A stretch of 21,908 bases of DNA from a virus (IMGVR_UViG_3300007735_000480:1-21908), one strand, 5' to 3'; shown: positions 8,262 through 15,954, counted from the first letter of the stretch. A program made the numbers and translations. The notes: a model not told the origin generated them from the letters alone.

Positions 8262-9299
8262 ATGCCCATCCAGGGCTTCACTCGGTTCCGCAAGTGGCAG
8301 TTCGGCAAGCAGTCGGTCCACGGCACCGCGGTCGCGGCGACGCGTGCGGTCGGCTGGAAGGGGTCGATGTCGATCAACCCCAACTGGACGCAGCAGACCG
8401 ACGTCGACACCGGCGCGATCGACCCCGTCCTCCCCGCGTACCGCACGTACCTCGACGTGACGTCGAGCCTGTCCGGCCCGCTCACGTACGACGACATCCC
8501 GCTCATCATGGCCGCGGGCGTGCGCGGCGGCGTCTCGGCGGTCACCTCGTCCTCGACGTACCAGTGGACGCACACCGCGCTCACGACGTCCGCGACGACG
8601 CTCGACGAGTTCACGACCGAATGGGCCGACGACGTCATCGGCGCGACCGCCGACGGCTTCAAGGCGAAGGACGGCATCCTCGAGAGCATCGAGCTCGGCT
8701 TCGACGAGAGCCTCGGCCCCTGGACGTTCACCGGCGGCTGGCGCTGGGGCTCGGTCGACGGCGGCATCACGCCGACCGCCGGCCTCATGGTCGGCTCGAA
8801 CCTCCCGCTGGTGTTCGGCGCTGATACTAAGCTCTACATCGACTCGACCAGCGGTGGCATCGGCGGCACGCAGATCTCCGACGCGCTCCACAGGGCGTCG
8901 ATCACGATCACGAACAGCATCGACGTGAAGCGCTTCGCGAATGGCTCGAACACCCGCTTCGCCGTCGCGGGCTACGGCCTCACCGGCCGCGAGATCACCG
9001 CGTCGTTCACGTTCGCGAAGACGTCGGCGACCGTCGGCGTCGCGGGCGAGGCCGCGAAGTGGCTGTCGGCCGACCCGACGAACCGCTACATCCGCCTCAA
9101 CGTGACGAGCCCAAGCATCATCTCGGGCGCCATCCCCTACTCCTGGGACCTCTACCTCTCGGGCACGTGGACCGCCCGCACCGACGAGGAGGTCGGCGGC
9201 AACGCCGTCGTCACCCTCGAATGCACCGGCCGCTACGACGCGGGGCTGGGGTACGTCCTCCGCTCCTACGTCGTGAACAACCGGTCGGCCCTCGCGTGA
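8262..9299 (+). CDS. Major tail tube protein
   Basis: This 345-residue protein is preceded by AGGAAGG and starts at ATG 8262 after a 39-base gap, one of the few true intergenic gaps in the tail module. That gap would allow independent, strong translation as needed for an abundant structural protein. The sequence is almost wholly beta with Thr/Ser/Gly-rich strands (YQWTHTALTTSATTLDEFTTEW, WTFTGGWRWG, RASITITNSIDVKRFANG, EITASFTFAKTSATV), typical of long tail tube proteins. Strand WTFTGGWRWGSVDG and the late helix GEAAKWLS are characteristic of actinophage-type tubes. It sits directly before the chaperone pair. Confidence 0.78.
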   Translation: MPIQGFTRFRKWQFGKQSVHGTAVAATRAVGWKGSMSINPNWTQQTDVDTGAIDPVLPAYRTYLDVTSSLSGPLTYDDIPLIMAAGVRGGVSAVTSSSTYQWTHTALTTSATTLDEFTTEWADDVIGATADGFKAKDGILESIELGFDESLGPWTFTGGWRWGSVDGGITPTAGLMVGSNLPLVFGADTKLYIDSTSGGIGGTQISDALHRASITITNSIDVKRFANGSNTRFAVAGYGLTGREITASFTFAKTSATVGVAGEAAKWLSADPTNRYIRLNVTSPSIISGAIPYSWDLYLSGTWTARTDEEVGGNAVVTLECTGRYDAGLGYVLRSYVVNNRSALA

Positions 9300-9727
9300 G
9301 CTGGTTCCTCTCGGAACGAGCACCCGTCGCCGTCCCGCTCGGGGAGTGCCAGTGCCCCGGCGCTCCCCATGCGGGCGGCGATACGGTGTACCTCCGCGCC
9401 GAACTTGACGCCGCGGGCGGGCTCGGTGTCGTCGCGACGTTCACGTCCGGCGACTCCGACGCGCTCATCGAGCGGATGGGACGGGCGTACCTCATCGCGG
9501 GGATCGTCGACTGGACGTTCACCGACGAGGCGGGGGCGAAGGTCCCGGTCACGCACGACAACATCCGCCGACTGCGGTGGACCGCCTCGACGCTGACGCT
9601 CGCCAACGCGGCGTCGGACCTGTACGGCGAGGCGGTGCTCTCCCCTTTGGTGCAGACGGCGAGCGCGTCCTCGCCGAGTGGGCCGTCGGACGGATCGACC
9701 TCTCCGACCCCTACCTCCTCGGACTGA
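9296..9727 (+). CDS. Tail assembly chaperone, short (gpG-like) form
   Basis: GTG at 9296 overlaps the tail tube stop (GTGA). Normal decoding gives 143 residues ending in a Ser/Pro/Thr-rich tail. The N-terminal part has alpha/beta character (VYLRAELDAAGGLGVVATFT, LIERMGRAYLIAGIVDWTF) and a CQCPGAPH cluster. Position between tail tube and tape measure, plus the slippery site at 9643-9649, identifies the gpG-type chaperone that coats the tape measure protein during tail assembly. Residues after the slippery site are low-complexity, as usual for the unshifted product. Confidence 0.75.
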   Translation: MSWFLSERAPVAVPLGECQCPGAPHAGGDTVYLRAELDAAGGLGVVATFTSGDSDALIERMGRAYLIAGIVDWTFTDEAGAKVPVTHDNIRRLRWTASTLTLANAASDLYGEAVLSPLVQTASASSPSGPSDGSTSPTPTSSD

Positions 9728-9915
9728 CCCCGGAGGCGGTGATGGCCATCCACGACGCGACCTACGCGACGCGCCCGAGCTCGTATCGCGAGCTCCGCTG
9801 GCGACTGCTCCACCTCTTCGAGGAGCGGGTCGGCAAGCGGATCTCCGAGGCGAGCCTGCGGGAGGCGGCGGAGCAGGAGAAGGCGTGGGAGCGGGCGCAT
9901 GAGGTGCTCGGCTGA
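9296..9915 (+). CDS. Tail assembly chaperone, -1 frameshift (gpGT-like) form
   Basis: Shifting back one base at 9643-9649 joins the first 118 codons to a downstream frame that reads GADGERVLAEWAVGRIDL and ends at TGA 9913-9915, giving a fusion of about 206 residues. The added domain is helical and well conserved-looking (LTPEAVMAIHDATYATRPSSY, LLHLFEERVGKRISEASL). It lacks a good start of its own. In lambda the longer gpGT binds the tail tube and recruits it to the tape measure. The fusion stop overlaps the tape measure ATG (TGATG). Confidence 0.75.
9643..9649 (+). promoter_or_regulatory. -1 programmed frameshift slippery heptamer CCCTTTG
   Basis: In the reading frame of the short chaperone the codons are TCC CCT TTG, so CCCTTTG fits the X XXY YYZ rule exactly. 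A -1 slip re-pairs to CCC TTT and continues as GGT GCA GAC. The zero frame stays open for 26 more codons. A GC-rich stretch follows that could hold a stimulating structure, but I did not identify a specific stem. Confidence 0.8.
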
Positions 9916-11912
9916 TGGCGCTAGCGGAGCAGGCCGACCTCGTCGCGCGGCTGAGGCTCAAGGACGAGTTCTCCGGGCCGGCCAAGAAGGCCGAGCAGCA
10001 GGTCGCGGCGCTCGACCGTCGCTACCAGTTGCTCAACCAGGGCGTGGGCAAGGTCGGCCGCGGGCTTCGGGTCGGGCTGACCAACTCGCTCAAGATCGGC
10101 GCCACGGCCGCCGGTGCGCTCGCGACGCAGGTCTACGCGGGCATCCAGTCGCTTGCCGAGCTCGACGCGGTGCAGAAGCAGACCGAGGCCGTCATCCGCT
10201 CGACCGGCGGAGCGGCGCGCGTCACCGCCGAGGCGGTGCGCGACCTCGCGACGAAGTACGAGGACCTCACCACTGTCGACGACAAGGTCGTGCAGCGCGG
10301 CGAGAACGTCCTCCTCACCTTCCGCAACATCCACAAGAACGCCTTCGAGCCCGCGCTCGCCGCCTCGCTCGACCTGTCGGTCGCGCTGGGCAAGGACCTC
10401 ACCTCGTCCTCGATGATGGTCGGCAAGGCGCTCAACGACCCGGTCGCCGGAATGACCGCGCTCGGACGCGCGGGGGTTCAGTTCACCGACCAACAGAAGG
10501 CGCAGATCAAGACGCTCGCGCAGAGCGGCCGGACGATGGCGGCGCAGAAGATCATCCTCCGCGAGTTGAGCAAGGAGTTCGGCGGGTCGGCGGCGGCCAG
10601 CGCGGACACGTTCCAGGGCGCGATGAACCGGATGGGCGACGCAATCGAGACGGTGCAGGTCGCGCTCGCCGAGCCGCTCATGAAGCCGCTCGAGGAGGCG
10701 GCCCTGCGGTTCCGCGACTTCGCCACGTCGCCGGAGGTCATCGACGGCATCCGTCGCCTCGGCGAGGGCATCGCCGGCCTGTTCAGCGCGCGCAACCTCG
10801 ACGACGGGTTCGCGATGCTCCAGGGCGGCTTCAAGTTCCTCCAGGACATGCCGTGGTCGCAGATCCGGCGCGGCCTCCAGCAAACGGTCGACATCGCCGG
10901 GCAGGCCGTCGGCATCTTCCAGTCGCTGCCCTCCGGTCTCCAGTCGGCGCTCATCACGCTCCTCGCCGCCAACAAGCTCACCGGTGGCCTCGTCGCGTCG
11001 GGGCTCAAGGACATCGCCTCGTTCGCGCTCGGCAGCCTCAAGACGATCAACGCGGGCGCCGTCACCGTCAACGCGGGCGGCGTGGCCGGTGGCGCAGGCG
11101 GCGGTGGCGGCGGGGCGGGCGGGTTCCGCGGCAAGCTGGGCGGGCTGGCCGGCGCCATCCCGATCGTCGGCGCCACGACGTTCATGGTCGCCGAGGCGTA
11201 CATCCAGGTGAAGGAACAGATCACCGAGGCGCAGAACTATCTCTACGGCAAGGAGACCGACGCGCTGAAGCGCAGCCCCTCGCAGATGATCCGCGACGTC
11301 CTCGGGTTCGTGCGAAGCCCGGACTTCGCCAATCGTGGGCTCGACAAGTCGATCAGCAAGACGCTCGATACGCAGCTCACGCGCATCTTCACGGCCAACA
11401 ATCGCGGTCAGCTTAGCCAGACCGACCGCATCCTCGCCGCGCAGATGGTCCGCGAGCTCATCGCGAAGGGGTACACCGGAGCTCAGCCGGGCTCGACGGA
11501 GATCCCCGGGATGCCTGGCCGCAAGGTCGAAGGCGTCACGGTCGGCAATCAAGGGTTCCTCAAGACGCTCCTCAAGCTCCTCGAGAATCCTCCGAACGCC
11601 AGCAAGCCTCGACCCGGCAACAACATCCCCGACTTCCCGAACGCCCTAAGCAAGCCGTTTCAGTTGCTCGGTCATCGGCTTGTCGCCGAGGGAAAGCTGC
11701 AAGCAGGCGTGTTCCGCGGCATCCAGCGCGACGTAAACATGGGCGTGATCAACGGTAAGCAGGCGCTCAAGTACTTCAAGCTCATCGAGGAGCACACCAA
11801 GGAGCCGCCGAGCTACCAGTTCACGCTCAAGCCCTCGGTGACAATCTCCGCCTCGGCGACCGGCAACGCGATCACCTTCGCCGCGAACGGGCAGCGCCTG
11901 GAGATCCTCTAG
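9915..11912 (+). CDS. Tail tape measure protein
   Basis: This 665-residue protein starts at ATG 9915 (TGATG). It begins with the familiar tape-measure opening (LVARLRLKDEFSGPAKKAEQQVAALDRRY). Long alpha-helical stretches follow, including the conserved phage-tail segment around residues 120-210 (VVQRGENVLLTFRNI, MMVGKALNDPVAGMTALGRAGVQ, MAAQKIILRELSKEFGG). A glycine-rich hinge near 390-412 precedes a hydrophobic segment (GAIPIVGATTFMVAEAY) that may insert in the membrane during DNA entry. By the usual 0.15 nm per residue the tail would be roughly 100 nm. No lytic transglycosylase or peptidase motif was seen. Confidence 0.88.
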   Translation: MALAEQADLVARLRLKDEFSGPAKKAEQQVAALDRRYQLLNQGVGKVGRGLRVGLTNSLKIGATAAGALATQVYAGIQSLAELDAVQKQTEAVIRSTGGAARVTAEAVRDLATKYEDLTTVDDKVVQRGENVLLTFRNIHKNAFEPALAASLDLSVALGKDLTSSSMMVGKALNDPVAGMTALGRAGVQFTDQQKAQIKTLAQSGRTMAAQKIILRELSKEFGGSAAASADTFQGAMNRMGDAIETVQVALAEPLMKPLEEAALRFRDFATSPEVIDGIRRLGEGIAGLFSARNLDDGFAMLQGGFKFLQDMPWSQIRRGLQQTVDIAGQAVGIFQSLPSGLQSALITLLAANKLTGGLVASGLKDIASFALGSLKTINAGAVTVNAGGVAGGAGGGGGGAGGFRGKLGGLAGAIPIVGATTFMVAEAYIQVKEQITEAQNYLYGKETDALKRSPSQMIRDVLGFVRSPDFANRGLDKSISKTLDTQLTRIFTANNRGQLSQTDRILAAQMVRELIAKGYTGAQPGSTEIPGMPGRKVEGVTVGNQGFLKTLLKLLENPPNASKPRPGNNIPDFPNALSKPFQLLGHRLVAEGKLQAGVFRGIQRDVNMGVINGKQALKYFKLIEEHTKEPPSYQFTLKPSVTISASATGNAITFAANGQRLEIL

Positions 11913-13505
11913 GTGCCGCTCACCTGGACCATCGGCGGCGTCGACAAGAGCGACTCCGTCCGCTACCAGTCGTGGTCGCTCACCGAGTGCGCCCAGCGCG
12001 GGCAGGTCGGCGCGGCGACGCTCACCATCGACGACACGCTCGGCACGTACCTCCCGCCCGCCCAGAAGACGATCACGGTCGTCGAGTCGAGCGCGACCCC
12101 GACTCGCCTGTTCACCGGCTACGTCGCGGAGCGGACGACCTCGACGTTCCAGATGCCGCCCGGCCAGCGGCAGTGGGTCGTGACGGTCGAGGACCTCAAC
12201 GTCCTCTTCGACGACCGCATCATCACGAACGCGATGAACGGCAACCGGCCGGCAGAGACCGACCGCGACCGCGTCCGCTGGCTCCTCGGGCTCACCGAGG
12301 GCGCGGCCTGCACCGTCCTATCGAGCCCCGGCATCACGTCGGGCGTCCTTCACGGCGCGGGCGACGACGTCGACATGGACAAGACCGACTACCGCGGTAA
12401 GACCGCCCGCGACGTCCTCGAGGACTGCGCGCAGAAGTCGGGCGCGAACTACTTCCTCTACGACATCGGCAGCGGCATCAAGCTCTTCTACGACGTCGGC
12501 ACGAACGCGACGTTCACCTCGACCGCCTACCTATCCGACGCCGCGGCGGATGTCGACTCGACGACCGTCTTTCCGATCTCCAACCCCGAGTATTCCTACG
12601 ACCCGTCGCGCGTCTACTCGCGCCTCCGCATCCGCTACAAGGCGGGCAGCACGACGCAGGCGCTCGACACGACCGGCTCAAACTTCCGCGTCCGCGAGAC
12701 CTACAAGCGGTGGATGCGGGCTAAGACCGAGACGAAGGCGACCGCCCAGGCGAACAAGTGGCTCGCGCAGGCGGCGACCGAGACCCGCTCGCTCAAGTGC
12801 TCGACGATCATGCCCGCGGCCTACGTCAACCTCATCCGGGCGGGGATGCTCATCGGCATCAAACTGACCCGCCACGGTTTTACGGGCTACGAGAACTGGC
12901 GTGTCACGACCCGCACCATCACGCAGCTCAACGACGTCACCTACCGCGTCGACCTCGTCCTCAAGGACAAGGTGAAGCCGACCCGCTTCTTCGACGGCCC
13001 GGACGTCTCGGTCGACGAGGAGTTCTCGACCGCGACCGACGCCTCGACGCCCGACTCGCCAGGCGCGCTCCTCGACGCAAACGGCCTCACCATCAACGGC
13101 GGCTCGATCTCGGTGACCAACGGCTCCGCCGAGGTCATCATCGACGGGACGAGCGAATTTTTCTCCATCGTCGCGAAGGGCACCATCCAGCTCCCCGCGT
13201 CGACCGGCAAGGGCCTCACGAAGAAGACGTTGTCGGTGACGACCGGCCTGGACACCGACCCGCTGGTCCTCTTCGCGGCCCGCGTCCCCTCGCGTGACGG
13301 CACCGGCGACTGGTCGCAGCCGCTACCGGAGTTGAGCATCTCCGCGGCCGGCACGATCCTCCGCGCCTTGCAGGGCCGCGCGCGCTACGAGTCGGGCGCG
13401 GGTGCCGCCGCGAAGACGCAGGTGCAGGTGACGCGGTTTAGCAGCTCGCCGCCGGACGGCGCCCAGACCATCCGCTACTGGATCTTGCAGAAGAGGGTCA
13501 TCTAG
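11913..13505 (+). CDS. Tail hub/baseplate-like minor tail protein
   Basis: GTG at 11913 directly follows the tape measure TAG, giving 530 residues. The N-terminal half is beta-rich and resembles the gp27/hub type of minor tail protein (GQVGAATLTIDDTLGTYLPP, FTGYVAERTT, DYRGKTARDVLEDCAQKSGANYFLYD), the last segment being a common element of phage hub proteins. Later strands (IRAGMLIGIKLTRHGFTGYENWRVTTRTI) look like the hub's second barrel. The C-terminal third is Thr/Ser-rich beta repeats. It would form the tail tip behind the tape measure. The exact Dit versus Tal role cannot be fixed from sequence. Confidence 0.65.
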   Translation: MPLTWTIGGVDKSDSVRYQSWSLTECAQRGQVGAATLTIDDTLGTYLPPAQKTITVVESSATPTRLFTGYVAERTTSTFQMPPGQRQWVVTVEDLNVLFDDRIITNAMNGNRPAETDRDRVRWLLGLTEGAACTVLSSPGITSGVLHGAGDDVDMDKTDYRGKTARDVLEDCAQKSGANYFLYDIGSGIKLFYDVGTNATFTSTAYLSDAAADVDSTTVFPISNPEYSYDPSRVYSRLRIRYKAGSTTQALDTTGSNFRVRETYKRWMRAKTETKATAQANKWLAQAATETRSLKCSTIMPAAYVNLIRAGMLIGIKLTRHGFTGYENWRVTTRTITQLNDVTYRVDLVLKDKVKPTRFFDGPDVSVDEEFSTATDASTPDSPGALLDANGLTINGGSISVTNGSAEVIIDGTSEFFSIVAKGTIQLPASTGKGLTKKTLSVTTGLDTDPLVLFAARVPSRDGTGDWSQPLPELSISAAGTILRALQGRARYESGAGAAAKTQVQVTRFSSSPPDGAQTIRYWILQKRVI

Positions 13506-14725
13506 TGCCCGACATCGACGACCCGTTCCTCGAAGAGGTCGAGCCGACCGCGCAGCAAGTCGGCATCGACGTGCCCGGCTCGCGCTCCGGCTTTACCGAC
13601 TTCATCAACTTCGGCATCTTCAACGGGAACTTCCGACTCGGCCCGCCGAACCCCGCGGCGAACGTCGACGTCGTCGGCGCCGCGGGCAGTAACTTCGTCC
13701 CCGGCTGGCGCTTCGTCCAGTCGAGCAACACGAACATCACCGGCTCGATGGTCCGCAACGCCGCGTACCCGTCCGGCTCGAACTTCCGCTTCACGTTCGC
13801 GGCGGGATCGGCGAACGACGAGGCCTACATCGAGCAGCTCATCGACATGGGGGGATCGGTCAACCAGGACATCGGCGCAATCATCCGCGGCTACGGCTCC
13901 TCGTCGCAGAACAGGGCGGGCCTCGCCGTCTCGACGCAGTACCTCACGACCGACGGGACGATCGCCGGGATGCCGCCGGAGCGGACGACGCTCGACTCTG
14001 GCGGCGTGGGAGGGCGCGCCCCGCGCTATCTCTTCCACCCCGCGGAGGTCGACAACCCGCCCGGCGCGGCGCGCTACCTGCGGCTGCGCGTCGTCGCGAA
14101 CCGGCAGTCCGTCTTGGCCGGCACCGCGTTCACCATCGACGTGCCGGAGATCCGGCGCGAGCGGGTCACGTCGAACGTGCGCCTCGTGGACCGCCAGCTA
14201 TATGGCGGCGCAGGCGTGGTGAGCGTCGGCGACTTCTATATGACCGGCTCCAACCTCCTGTGGCAGCCCGCCTCGACGACCGCCGGAAGCACGACGACGC
14301 AGCGCCTCCTCAACTACCAACTCGTCCCGCTTCCGTTCAGCCTCGTCAACATCCCCGCGAACGCGGTCACCGAGCTCCAGCTCTGGGGCGACACGGCGCT
14401 CGCGCTCGCGACGCCGCGCATCGGTATCCCGTGGGCGTCCGCGATCGTCGGCGCGTCATACCGCCTGTCGGCCATCCCGACGGCCGGTGGCGCGTCCGCG
14501 CTTGCCATCCGCGTGCAGGTCGGCGGCTCGACCGTATGGACCCCGTTCACCATCGCCGGGTCCGGCGGGGCGCTGTCGAACGAAGCGAGCCAGGTCGTCA
14601 CGGCCGACGAGCTCGCAAGCGGGCAACAGATCGGCGTCGTCGTGGACACCTCGGCAACCTATGCGCCGACGACCGCCGACCTAGCGGTCGTCGTGTGGGT
14701 CGCCGTGAAATACGACGGGAACTAG
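13505..14725 (+). CDS. Putative tail-tip/receptor-binding protein with CBM-like domain
   Basis: This 406-residue protein starts at GTG 13505 (TAGTG overlap). After a short acidic N-terminus, residues about 35-215 look like a jelly-roll carbohydrate-binding module (FGIFNGNFRLG, NFVPGWRFVQSSNTNITGSM, then alternating strands to FTIDVPEIRRERV). The second half (about 230-406) is another beta-sandwich (VSVGDFYMTGSNLLWQP, NIPANAVTELQLWGDTALA, QIGVVVDTSATYAPTTADLAVVVW). The two beta domains and the place after the hub gene suggest a host-surface or self-glycan binding protein. There is no enzymatic motif. This is inference from fold-like appearance, not a firm family match. Confidence 0.5.
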   Translation: MPDIDDPFLEEVEPTAQQVGIDVPGSRSGFTDFINFGIFNGNFRLGPPNPAANVDVVGAAGSNFVPGWRFVQSSNTNITGSMVRNAAYPSGSNFRFTFAAGSANDEAYIEQLIDMGGSVNQDIGAIIRGYGSSSQNRAGLAVSTQYLTTDGTIAGMPPERTTLDSGGVGGRAPRYLFHPAEVDNPPGAARYLRLRVVANRQSVLAGTAFTIDVPEIRRERVTSNVRLVDRQLYGGAGVVSVGDFYMTGSNLLWQPASTTAGSTTTQRLLNYQLVPLPFSLVNIPANAVTELQLWGDTALALATPRIGIPWASAIVGASYRLSAIPTAGGASALAIRVQVGGSTVWTPFTIAGSGGALSNEASQVVTADELASGQQIGVVVDTSATYAPTTADLAVVVWVAVKYDGN

Positions 14726-14728
14726 CCG

Positions 14729-15019
14729 ATGATCATCGCCTGGGACGAGGGCGGCAACATCGTCGCCACGCTCGACGAGGTCCGGCGAGACGGCGCGTTC
14801 CTCGACGTCGCCGCTGAGGAGGCGGCAGGCGTTCGCCTGCGGAGTCTGTGGAACGTCAACGGCGCGGTCGCCTCGGGGACGTGGCCGGAGTCGCTCGGGG
14901 CCGCCGCGCACGACTACCGCGTCGAGCTCTCAGAAGATGGGAGCCTGCCCCGCGTCGTCCGGCTCGTCCACCGCGGGAGCGGGCTCGTCCGCGATCGCGC
15001 CGCCCTCGAGCAGCCGTAG
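14729..15019 (+). CDS. Small protein ending the tail operon
   Basis: This 96-residue protein starts at ATG 14729, three bases after the previous stop. Its central WPESLGAAAHDYRVEL and closing VHRGSGLVRDRAALEQP have the look of small conserved proteins that follow tail genes in actinophages, but I cannot give a function. Its last 90 bases overlap the end of a leftward gene on the other strand, so the two transcripts converge here and no intrinsic terminator is evident. Confidence 0.6.
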   Translation: MIIAWDEGGNIVATLDEVRRDGAFLDVAAEEAAGVRLRSLWNVNGAVASGTWPESLGAAAHDYRVELSEDGSLPRVVRLVHRGSGLVRDRAALEQP

Positions 15020-15139
15020 CCGCGAGCGCCGCTCCTCGGCCTTCTCGTCGGCGGTCACCGCGCCCCGGGACATCGTGATGTCGGCGGTGTCGAGGTGAAG
15101 CGTCGCGCCGAAGGTCCAGTCCTTCTTGTCGCGCTTCAT
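14930..15139 (-). CDS. Small leftward protein of the lysogeny region
   Basis: The leftward ATG at 15139 has a strong AGAGGGGG-type ribosome binding site (complement of about 15143-15150) and gives 69 residues beginning MKRDKKDWTFGATLHLDTADITM. It is followed by an Arg/Glu helix and an acidic Pro-rich tail. A SOS-box-like palindrome lies just before the binding site. The frame extends further upstream to about 15217, but the binding site favours 15139. No family is recognised. It lies downstream of the repressor in the same direction, so it may be a lysogen-expressed or damage-responsive gene. Confidence 0.5.
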   Translation of the reverse strand: MKRDKKDWTFGATLHLDTADITMSRGAVTADEKAEERRSRLRLLEGGAIADEPAPAVDEPDDAGQAPIF

Positions 15140-15151
15140 CTGATCCCCCTC

Positions 15152-15167
15152 TAGAACGTTCGTTCTA
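15152..15167. promoter_or_regulatory. SOS-box-like palindrome TAGAACGTTCGTTCTA
   Basis: Seven-base arms TAGAACG and CGTTCTA flank a TT centre. The inner GAAC-N4-GTTC matches the core of the Gram-positive/actinobacterial LexA box. It lies 13-28 bases upstream of the leftward ATG at 15139, a position suited to repression. LexA or a phage repressor could bind it. Confidence 0.45.
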
Positions 15168-15170
15168 TCC

Positions 15171-15188
15171 GTGCCAGACTGTCGGCAC
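15171..15188. repeat. Short inverted repeat GTGCC/GGCAC
   Basis: GTGCC (15171-15175) and GGCAC (15184-15188) can pair around an eight-base loop. It is adjacent to the SOS-box-like palindrome and upstream of the leftward small gene. It might be part of the same control region. A short stem like this may also be chance. Confidence 0.25.
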
Positions 15189-15293
15189 GACCACGATCGA
15201 AGATTGTGGACAGGCAACGTTTCCCGGACCTTGCGCGGGATATGCGCGAACTGTCACCATCGAGTCAATGACCTTCCCCCTTCCGTCCGCCAC
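15171..15293 (+). pseudogene. Endonuclease VII/HNH-like fragment
   Basis: From GTG 15171 the frame reads DCRHDHDRRLWTGNV and then RGICANCHHRVND. The spacing of His-Asp-His, a following TG, and RG-x-C-x-x-C resembles the second half of recombination endonuclease VII/HNH zinc nucleases. The first CxxC of such proteins is absent upstream, where the frame is closed by TGA at 15141. The frame remains open past a G14 tract into sequence antisense to the repressor, where it loses sense. Codons such as AGA, ATA and TTG differ from the neighbourhood. It may be a remnant or a chance frame. Confidence 0.25.
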
Positions 15294-15308
15294 CGGAGGA
15301 GGGTCCGC

Positions 15309-15322
15309 GGGGGGGGGGGGGG
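15309..15322. repeat. G14 homopolymer
   Basis: Fourteen consecutive G residues lie in the 240-base gap between the repressor stop and the leftward small gene. It is the longest such run I noticed in the window. Length changes by slippage would alter any frame crossing it, and its reported length may also be imprecise. Confidence 0.9.
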
Positions 15323-15339
15323 TAACAGGGGGTTCCTTC

Positions 15340-15531
15340 ATGTCGACGCCGGTCCCCAGCCCGGACGAGCTGCCGCCGCTCATCGACCCAGATCCCGAGG
15401 AGGAGAAGCGGGTCGCGCTGGTGCATCTGACGCTGTATCTGCTCGGGTTGCGAGCAACGCCGCGCGGGTCGCGCGACCGAGCAGGTCGTCGCCCTCGCGC
15501 AAGAGGCGAACCTCCTCCTCAAGCCGCGTGA
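15340..15531 (+). CDS. Possible small rightward ORF antisense to the repressor end
   Basis: ATG 15340 has AGGGGG eight or so bases upstream and opens a 63-residue frame, MSTPVPSPDELPPLIDPDPEE followed by KRVALVHLTLYLLGL. The first 25 residues look protein-like, but from 15380 onward the frame lies opposite the repressor C-terminus and turns Arg/Pro-rich. It could be a tiny real gene, or the end of a longer frame joined across the G14 tract, or spurious. Confidence 0.25.
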   Translation: MSTPVPSPDELPPLIDPDPEEEKRVALVHLTLYLLGLRATPRGSRDRAGRRPRARGEPPPQAA

Positions 15532-15820
15532 CGGCATCGCGCAGCTCCTCGAGGCCGGCCGCGATCGTCGCCAGGGAGACCGGGTCCGCCTCGCGGGTCG
15601 GCGACCGCTCGCCGTAGAGCCGCTCGAACGCCGCGACGACGGGCATGCCGGGCTTCCGGCCGCCCGACTCGAGCGCGTAGTAGTACGACTCGTTGATGCG
15701 GCGCCCGCTCGCCTGGAGCGCGGCGACGGCCTGCGGGCCTGACCAGCCACGCTCCGATCGTTTCCTGACGAGCCAGGCGCCGAACGTGCCCCGTTCGTCG
15801 TCGGCCTTCCTCGTGCCCAC
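15380..15820 (-). CDS. HTH (Xre-type) phage repressor with coiled coil
   Basis: This leftward gene encodes about 146 residues from GTG 15820. GTG 15856 in the same frame is an alternative start, and neither has a convincing ribosome binding site. Residues 13-70 form a helix-turn-helix domain (FGAWLVRKRSERGWSGPQAVAAL, then SYYYALESGGRKPGMPVVAAFERLYG). Residues 84-118 are a heptad-like coiled coil (IAAGLEELRDAVTRLEEEVRLLREG) that should mediate dimerisation. It lacks the S24 self-cleavage domain of CI/LexA proteins, so induction would need another route. It diverges from a Cro-like gene across a 142-base control region, the usual layout of an immunity repressor. Confidence 0.75.
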   Translation of the reverse strand: MGTRKADDERGTFGAWLVRKRSERGWSGPQAVAALQASGRRINESYYYALESGGRKPGMPVVAAFERLYGERSPTREADPVSLATIAAGLEELRDAVTRLEEEVRLLREGDDLLGRATRAALLATRADTASDAPARPASPPRDLGR

Positions 15821-15901
15821 GGCGGGATGGTACGCCGGGTGGGCGCGGGGATGCACGTCATAACTTCGGCACGCCCGATGCTCACCTCGAGTGGTGCTTG
15901 T

Positions 15902-15954
15902 CATACGCACCGTGCGCAGTTCATGTATTGACAGCCCTACGCATGAAGCGTATG
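15902..15954. promoter_or_regulatory. Mirrored operator half-sites between repressor and Cro-like genes
   Basis: CATACGC at 15902-15908 is the exact inverse of GCGTATG at 15948-15954. Each overlaps a possible -10: TATGGT rightward and, on the other strand, TATGAC (15905-15900). A tighter inverted repeat TACGC-ATGAA-GCGTA occupies 15938-15952, and CGCA-CCG-TGCG lies at 15906-15916. These are plausible repressor/Cro operators. The leftward promoter lacks a good -35, so only the rightward one is well supported. Confidence 0.5.

Noticed and set aside
15165-15383. 72-codon leftward frame between the repressor and the small leftward gene
   Set aside because: It has a Pro/Gly-rich low-complexity sequence across the G14 tract, no clear ribosome binding site, and no recognisable domain.
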